From an uncultured Prevotellaceae bacterium (GTDB lineage Bacteria; Bacteroidota; Bacteroidia; Bacteroidales; Muribaculaceae): a stretch of DNA of 8,580 nucleotides. Positions 5,120 to 8,580 of the stretch are shown in pieces. The notes under the pieces were generated by a model. It did no database searches, was not told where the DNA came from, and saw nothing but the letters and a program-made list of their open reading frames with translations. The translations under genes and the position numbers were made by a program. The stretch is from contig CALAVD010000094.1 in NCBI GenBank assembly GCA_937892085.1, positions 1-8,580 on the forward strand, written 5' to 3'. How positions within the stretch are numbered: the stretch's first letter is position 1; every line of letters begins with the position of its first letter.

Positions 5120-7120
5120 ATGGTGGATACATTAATACGACAGTTATTTGAACTGAAATGGTTTAAGGATCTGAAAACCAATACGGTTCCACGATGGATT
5201 ATTCTTCTTATCGACATGCTGCTGGTGACTTGCAGTTACGGCATTTACATTTGGTCAAGTCTCAGTAGCCATACATTGAGCCTCTTTGAGATAGGTCTAA
5301 ACCTTATCATTATTGTTGCCGTCTATGGCTTGGTGACTTATTTCACAAAGAGCTATACATGTGTCATACGTTTGTCGGTGATTGAGGACTTGTACCGCGA
5401 GTTTGTAGTGGTGGTGGTGTCAACCATCATTTTAATGCTGTTGAATTTGATATGGAGCGGCATCACTCACGATGTGCTATTCAGCTACTGGGGAGTGGTG
5501 TATGTGGGGGTGTTAGCGTTTGCCATGCTTACCATTGAGCGCCTGGTAATCAAATATATATATTCGCGCATGACGGTTACTGAGACCCAGCGTCGCAAGG
5601 TGCTGGTGCTGGGCACATCGCTCGACTCGTTAATCCTTGCCAACGCCCTCAAGAACGAGATTGGCGGCAAGTATGAGCCAGTGGGATTGCTAAGTATCAA
5701 GAATGGCAATGATAAGAGTGAGATTAATGGTTTCAAGGTGTATAAATACAACACCGATAACCTGACCGACATATTTGTGGGTGGTGGCATCCATGCTCTG
5801 ATTTTTGACTCATCGGCCATTAAGCTGATGCGTAACGGCTTTGCCGATACGTTCATTGAGCACAACATCGCCCTGCTGGCGATTAATAAGGTTGAGGAGT
5901 TTGAGCTTGACGATGAACGCGACAGTTCCAACATCTCTACCTATATCAAGGAGGTGCAGATTGAGGACCTCTTAGGACGTGACCCCATTATCCTTAACAA
6001 CACTCTGGTGCGCTCACACATCAAGGACTCGGTGGTGCTCATCACTGGAGCCTGTGGCTCGATAGGCAGCGAGATTGTGCGCCAGGTGGCAAGCTACAAG
6101 GCAAAGAAGATTGTGCTTGTTGACCAAGCCGAGACGCCAATGCACGATTTGAGCCTTGAGATGAAGAAGGAGTTTCCTGATGCTAACGTGGTGCTGTTTA
6201 TGGGCGATGTCCATAACTATGCTCGAATGGAGAAGGCTTTCAAGATGTTCCAGCCACGGTTCGTGTTTCACGCAGCTGCCTATAAGCATGTGCCCATGAT
6301 GGAGCTAAACCCCACCGAGGCTGTGCTCACCAATGTAGAAGGCACCAAGAACATCGCTGACCTTGCACTGAAATATGGCGTTTATAAGTTTGTGATGGTA
6401 TCTACCGACAAGGCGGTGAACCCCAGCAACATCATGGGCTGCACCAAGCGCCTTGCCGAGATTTATTGCCAGTCGTTATTTTTTGATGCGCAGAAGCTGG
6501 GTAAGAACACACAGTTTATCACCACACGCTTTGGTAACGTGCTGGGCAGCAATGGTTCTGTGATACCTTTGTTCCGCAAGCAGATAGAGAATGGAGGTCC
6601 CGTCACCGTCACCCATCGCGACATAATACGCTACTTCATGACCATCCCCGAGGCATGTTCACTCGTGCTTGAGGCAGGTTGCATGGGGCATGGAGGCGAG
6701 ATCTACATCTTCGACATGGGTCAGCCAGTGCGCATTTACGACCTCGCCACTCGCATGATTTCGCTGGCTGGCCTGCGACCCAATGTTGACATCAAGATAG
6801 AGGAGATAGGTCTGCGGCCAGGCGAGAAACTTTATGAAGAACTGCTCAACGACAAGGAGAACACCCTAAAGACCGACAACGAGAAAATCATGATTGCGCA
6901 GGTGCGCAAGTATGACTACCTCGACGTGTGCAACAACATCGATAACATCATCGAGCTTGCCCAGAGCGGAAACATCCACGACATGGTCAAGAGCATGAAG
7001 CAGTTTGTGCCCGAGTACAAGAGCATGCACAGCGAGTATGAGAACATCGACCATGAGCTCGAAGACGGCAACAAGAGCGACAACTACTACTTCAACCCAA
7101 CTGCGCCAGTAGGTAAGTGA
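5120..7120 (+). CDS. Membrane-bound nucleotide-sugar 4,6-dehydratase (WbpM/PglF/CapD family)
   Basis: This 666-residue integral membrane protein belongs to the long form of the polysaccharide biosynthesis SDR family. Characterised relatives convert UDP-GlcNAc to UDP-4-keto-6-deoxy-GlcNAc, feeding synthesis of modified amino-sugars for O-antigen, capsule or glycoproteins. Four membrane helices can be seen at about 25-45, 56-76, 92-112 and 122-142, then a CoA_binding_3-like Rossmann region at about 158-270. The catalytic SDR domain starts near 303: the NAD-binding loop TGACGSIGSE (309-318, with Cys where many homologues have Gly), HAAAYKHVPMME (384-395), STDKAVNP (428-435), M439-x3-K443 (Met replacing the usual catalytic Tyr, as in WbpM/PglF), TRFGNVLGSNGSVIP (469-483) and LRPGEKLYEEL (565-575). 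Length matches full-length WbpM-type enzymes. No glycosyltransferase or aminotransferase gene lies next to it, so the exact sugar is unknown. It runs convergent to rlmN and divergent from the lipoprotein gene. A TAnnTTTG motif lies 84 bp upstream; no clear Shine-Dalgarno is present. Confidence 0.93.
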   Translation: MVDTLIRQLFELKWFKDLKTNTVPRWIILLIDMLLVTCSYGIYIWSSLSSHTLSLFEIGLNLIIIVAVYGLVTYFTKSYTCVIRLSVIEDLYREFVVVVVSTIILMLLNLIWSGITHDVLFSYWGVVYVGVLAFAMLTIERLVIKYIYSRMTVTETQRRKVLVLGTSLDSLILANALKNEIGGKYEPVGLLSIKNGNDKSEINGFKVYKYNTDNLTDIFVGGGIHALIFDSSAIKLMRNGFADTFIEHNIALLAINKVEEFELDDERDSSNISTYIKEVQIEDLLGRDPIILNNTLVRSHIKDSVVLITGACGSIGSEIVRQVASYKAKKIVLVDQAETPMHDLSLEMKKEFPDANVVLFMGDVHNYARMEKAFKMFQPRFVFHAAAYKHVPMMELNPTEAVLTNVEGTKNIADLALKYGVYKFVMVSTDKAVNPSNIMGCTKRLAEIYCQSLFFDAQKLGKNTQFITTRFGNVLGSNGSVIPLFRKQIENGGPVTVTHRDIIRYFMTIPEACSLVLEAGCMGHGGEIYIFDMGQPVRIYDLATRMISLAGLRPNVDIKIEEIGLRPGEKLYEELLNDKENTLKTDNEKIMIAQVRKYDYLDVCNNIDNIIELAQSGNIHDMVKSMKQFVPEYKSMHSEYENIDHELEDGNKSDNYYFNPTAPVGK

Positions 7121-7173
7121 CTCTTTTTATCAGACAATTAAAAACGATTACAAACGATTTTTTATTAACTGAG

Positions 7174-7204
7174 GGTGTGTCAAAAATCTGAGTTTTTACG
7201 CACC
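7174..7204. repeat. Hairpin downstream of the dehydratase gene, starting GGTGTGTCAAAAA
   Basis: GGTGTGT (7174-7180) pairs with ACGCACC (7198-7204) with one G-U pair in the plus-strand RNA. After a single bulged C, AAAAA (7182-7186) pairs with TTTTT (7193-7197), leaving a 6-nt loop. It could be part of the dehydratase transcript end. The GGGTGTGTCAAAA start also resembles ends of some insertion sequences, but no transposase or second end is present. An imperfect 10-bp direct repeat (AAACGATT..) lies just before, at about 7142-7161. Confidence 0.5.
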
Positions 7205-7222
7205 TTCATCAGTTCATAAAAA

Positions 7223-7255
7223 CTATGCCGCCAATCTTGCAGACTGGCGGCATAG
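7223..7255 (-). terminator. Intrinsic terminator of rlmN, possibly bidirectional
   Basis: CTATGCCGCCA (7223-7233) and TGGCGGCATAG (7245-7255) form a perfect 11-bp GC-rich stem with an 11-nt loop. On the minus strand the stem is followed at once by a TTTTTATG run, so it suits rlmN, whose stop is 34 bp away. On the plus strand only a loose T-rich stretch follows, so termination of the convergent dehydratase gene is possible but weaker. Confidence 0.85.
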
Positions 7256-7289
7256 CGAATTTATTTAGTTGTTTGATAAAACGTTTGGT

Positions 7290-8366
7290 TTATCTCTGTT
7301 TCTTGGCTTTCTTGTCATCTTCCTTCTCGGCATCCTTCACCTTGCCGGCGAGCATGCCGCATGCGGCGCTGATGTCCTCGCCACGGCTGCGGCGAATGGT
7401 GCAAGTGATGCCCTTGCTGTTGAGGTAGTCGCGGAAGTAGGCCATGCGCTCGTCGCTCGAGGTGCGCAGCTTTGCGGCACCAGGAATCATGTGGTAGCGG
7501 ATGAGGTTGACGCGCACATGCTCGTTGGGCAGTATCTCACGCAAAGCCTCGGCGTGCTTGATGTCGTCGTTGAACCATTGCCACATGATGTACTCCACCG
7601 ATAGGCGACGCTGGTGAGCGAAGTCATACTTGCCGAGCAGCTCCATTACCTCCTTGATGTGATAGGCGTTCTCGATAGGCATCAGCTGGCTGCGCTCATC
7701 CTCGATGGCGTTGTGCACGCTCACGGCAATGTGCACGTTAGTAGTCTCGCACAGCACTTTGAGGGCATTCTTCACTCCCACAGTAGAGACGGTGATGCGC
7801 TTGGGGCTCCATGCCAGGCCCCAGTCGGCAGTGAGTATATCAATCACTTTGAGCACATTGTCGAGGTTGTCGAGAGGCTCGCCCATGCCCATGAATACCA
7901 CGTTGGTGAGCTCCCCACTCTGTGGCACGCTGAGCACCTGGTTGATGATTTGGTTGGCAGTGAGGTTGCCGTGAAAACCCTGGCGGCCAGTCATGCAGAA
8001 GTAGCAGTTCATGCGGCATCCCTTCTGCGATGAGATGCACAGCGTGGCGCGGTCGTCCTCGGGGATGAAGACGCTCTCCACCGCCTTGTCGCCGCCTACA
8101 TCGAAGAGATACTTTACAGTGCCATCGTCGCTCGACTGAGCGCTCTGCGGACCATACAATCCCACGCAATACTGCTGCGACAGCAGCTCCTTGTTGGCTT
8201 TAGAGATGTTGCGCATTTCATCAAACGAGTAAACCCGTTTGTTGTAAATCCAGTCGGCAAGCTGAGTGGCGACAAATTTAGGCATTCCCAGCCCTGCAGT
8301 CACCTCACGCAATTCCTGCAGTGTCATGCCTGCAAGCGGCTTAAGTTTCTTGCTATAGGTCTCCAT
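7290..8366 (-). CDS. rlmN: Dual-specificity RNA methyltransferase RlmN (23S rRNA A2503 / tRNA A37 C2-methyltransferase)
   Basis: This is a 358-residue radical-SAM enzyme that methylates C2 of adenine 2503 in 23S rRNA and, in E. coli, adenine 37 of certain tRNAs. It acts in the cytoplasm. The N-terminal ~95 residues are the small RNA-binding helical part. ATLCISSQKGCRMNCYFC (107-124) carries the [4Fe-4S]-binding CxxxCxxC at C117, C121 and C124, plus C110, equivalent to the resolving Cys118 of E. coli RlmN. GMGEP (160-164) contacts SAM. RRSRGEDISAACGMLAG ends the core with C336, equivalent to the methyl-carrying Cys355. All five functional cysteines are present, so the enzyme should be active. 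The lysine/acid-rich tail (about 341-358) is poorly conserved in the family. RlmN is preferred over Cfr because of its overall fit and chromosomal setting. Transcription likely begins at the TAnnTTTG motif at 8399-8406, and a strong hairpin lies 34 bp beyond the stop. Confidence 0.96.
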   Translation of the reverse strand: METYSKKLKPLAGMTLQELREVTAGLGMPKFVATQLADWIYNKRVYSFDEMRNISKANKELLSQQYCVGLYGPQSAQSSDDGTVKYLFDVGGDKAVESVFIPEDDRATLCISSQKGCRMNCYFCMTGRQGFHGNLTANQIINQVLSVPQSGELTNVVFMGMGEPLDNLDNVLKVIDILTADWGLAWSPKRITVSTVGVKNALKVLCETTNVHIAVSVHNAIEDERSQLMPIENAYHIKEVMELLGKYDFAHQRRLSVEYIMWQWFNDDIKHAEALREILPNEHVRVNLIRYHMIPGAAKLRTSSDERMAYFRDYLNSKGITCTIRRSRGEDISAACGMLAGKVKDAEKEDDKKAKKQR

Positions 8367-8398
8367 ATCGTTTTAACTATTTATTTCTTAAGAACGTG

Positions 8399-8406
8399 CA
8401 AAGTTA
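8399..8406 (-). promoter_or_regulatory. Bacteroidetes -7 promoter element for rlmN
   Basis: On the minus strand this reads TAACTTTG, matching TAnnTTTG, 32 bp before the rlmN ATG, which predicts a leader of about 25 nt. The -33 region is a T-run flanked by the inverted repeat TTAAAGT/ACTTTAA (8417-8423 with 8430-8436), which might be a regulatory site or just AT-rich spacer. Confidence 0.65.
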
Positions 8407-8521
8407 CACATAATTTTTAAAGTAAAAAAACTTTAACCCACGGCAACCGCACCAAAATCTCCAAATTTCAGAATCGTATTTGCAAATATCCTAAATTCCG
8501 CAGCACTATAATTTAACAAAC

Positions 8522-8566
8522 TTTATAACATCTTGGGCAACATTTTGTTGCTCAGGGTGTTATAAA
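8522..8566 (+). other. Long strand-specific RNA hairpin at the right edge
   Basis: Bases 8522-8541 pair with 8547-8566 over 20 positions around the 5-nt loop ATTTT. Seventeen pairs are Watson-Crick and three are G-U (8531/8557, 8533/8555, 8536/8552). All three wobbles are allowed only in plus-strand RNA; on the minus strand they would be A-C mismatches. This suggests a structured plus-strand transcript, such as the leader of a gene beyond the window or a small RNA. No U-run follows, so it is not a normal terminator. The rest of 8437-8521 shows no gene or motif I recognise. Confidence 0.6.
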
Positions 8567-8580
8567 AATATTCAACAAAG

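Noticed and set aside
7614..8033. 139-codon plus-strand frame opposite rlmN
   Set aside because: rlmN is complete with all catalytic cysteines; the antisense frame has no recognisable features.
7290..8366. Cfr (A2503 C8 methyltransferase, antibiotic resistance)
   Set aside because: Sequence motifs, ordinary housekeeping setting with its own promoter and terminator, and no mobile element favour RlmN.

Overview
The window looks like chromosomal DNA from a gut-type member of the order Bacteroidales, probably Muribaculaceae- or Prevotella-like. Three signs point there. Three of the genes or gene clusters are preceded by the Bacteroidetes sigma-factor -7 motif TAnnTTTG, with no clear Shine-Dalgarno sequences. 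The secreted proteins carry modules that are widespread in this order: a calycin-like beta-barrel, PCMD, a C-terminal single dockerin-like F-hand, and a short C-terminal 'GIYNAQGQRV' tail. RlmN and the long membrane-bound sugar dehydratase are also of the types usual there. The assignment rests on motif recognition, not on a database search.

Layout. Positions 90-4876 hold four genes on the minus strand, read right to left: a PCMD surface lipoprotein (3704-4876), an outer-membrane beta-barrel protein (2848-3633), a small secreted calycin-like protein ending in a dockerin-like loop (2209-2763), and a large multidomain secreted protein with calycin-like, PCMD, beta-sandwich and sorting-tail-like modules (90-2102). 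Gaps are 70, 84 and 106 bp. Only the first gene has a canonical promoter motif, so the four are probably one transcript for a cell-envelope system. All three gaps contain degenerate 7-bp-periodic repeat arrays that begin at or within a few bases of the preceding stop codon.

Positions 4877-5119 are an AT-rich divergent promoter region. Position 5120-7120 (plus strand) encodes a 666-residue integral membrane nucleotide-sugar 4,6-dehydratase of the WbpM/PglF/CapD family, likely acting in surface polysaccharide or glycoprotein sugar synthesis. It converges on rlmN (7290-8366, minus strand), the radical-SAM 23S rRNA A2503 / tRNA A37 methyltransferase. The 169-bp space between them holds two hairpins. 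One is a perfect 11-bp stem suited to terminate rlmN and possibly also the dehydratase gene.

The right end (8367-8580) has the rlmN promoter and, at 8522-8566, a 20-pair hairpin whose three wobble pairs fit only a plus-strand transcript.

How the genes work together: rlmN is housekeeping. The dehydratase and the four-gene cluster both concern the cell surface, but the window gives no direct functional link between them. The best candidate for an undescribed system is the four-gene PCMD/barrel/calycin cluster together with its repeat-bearing junctions.
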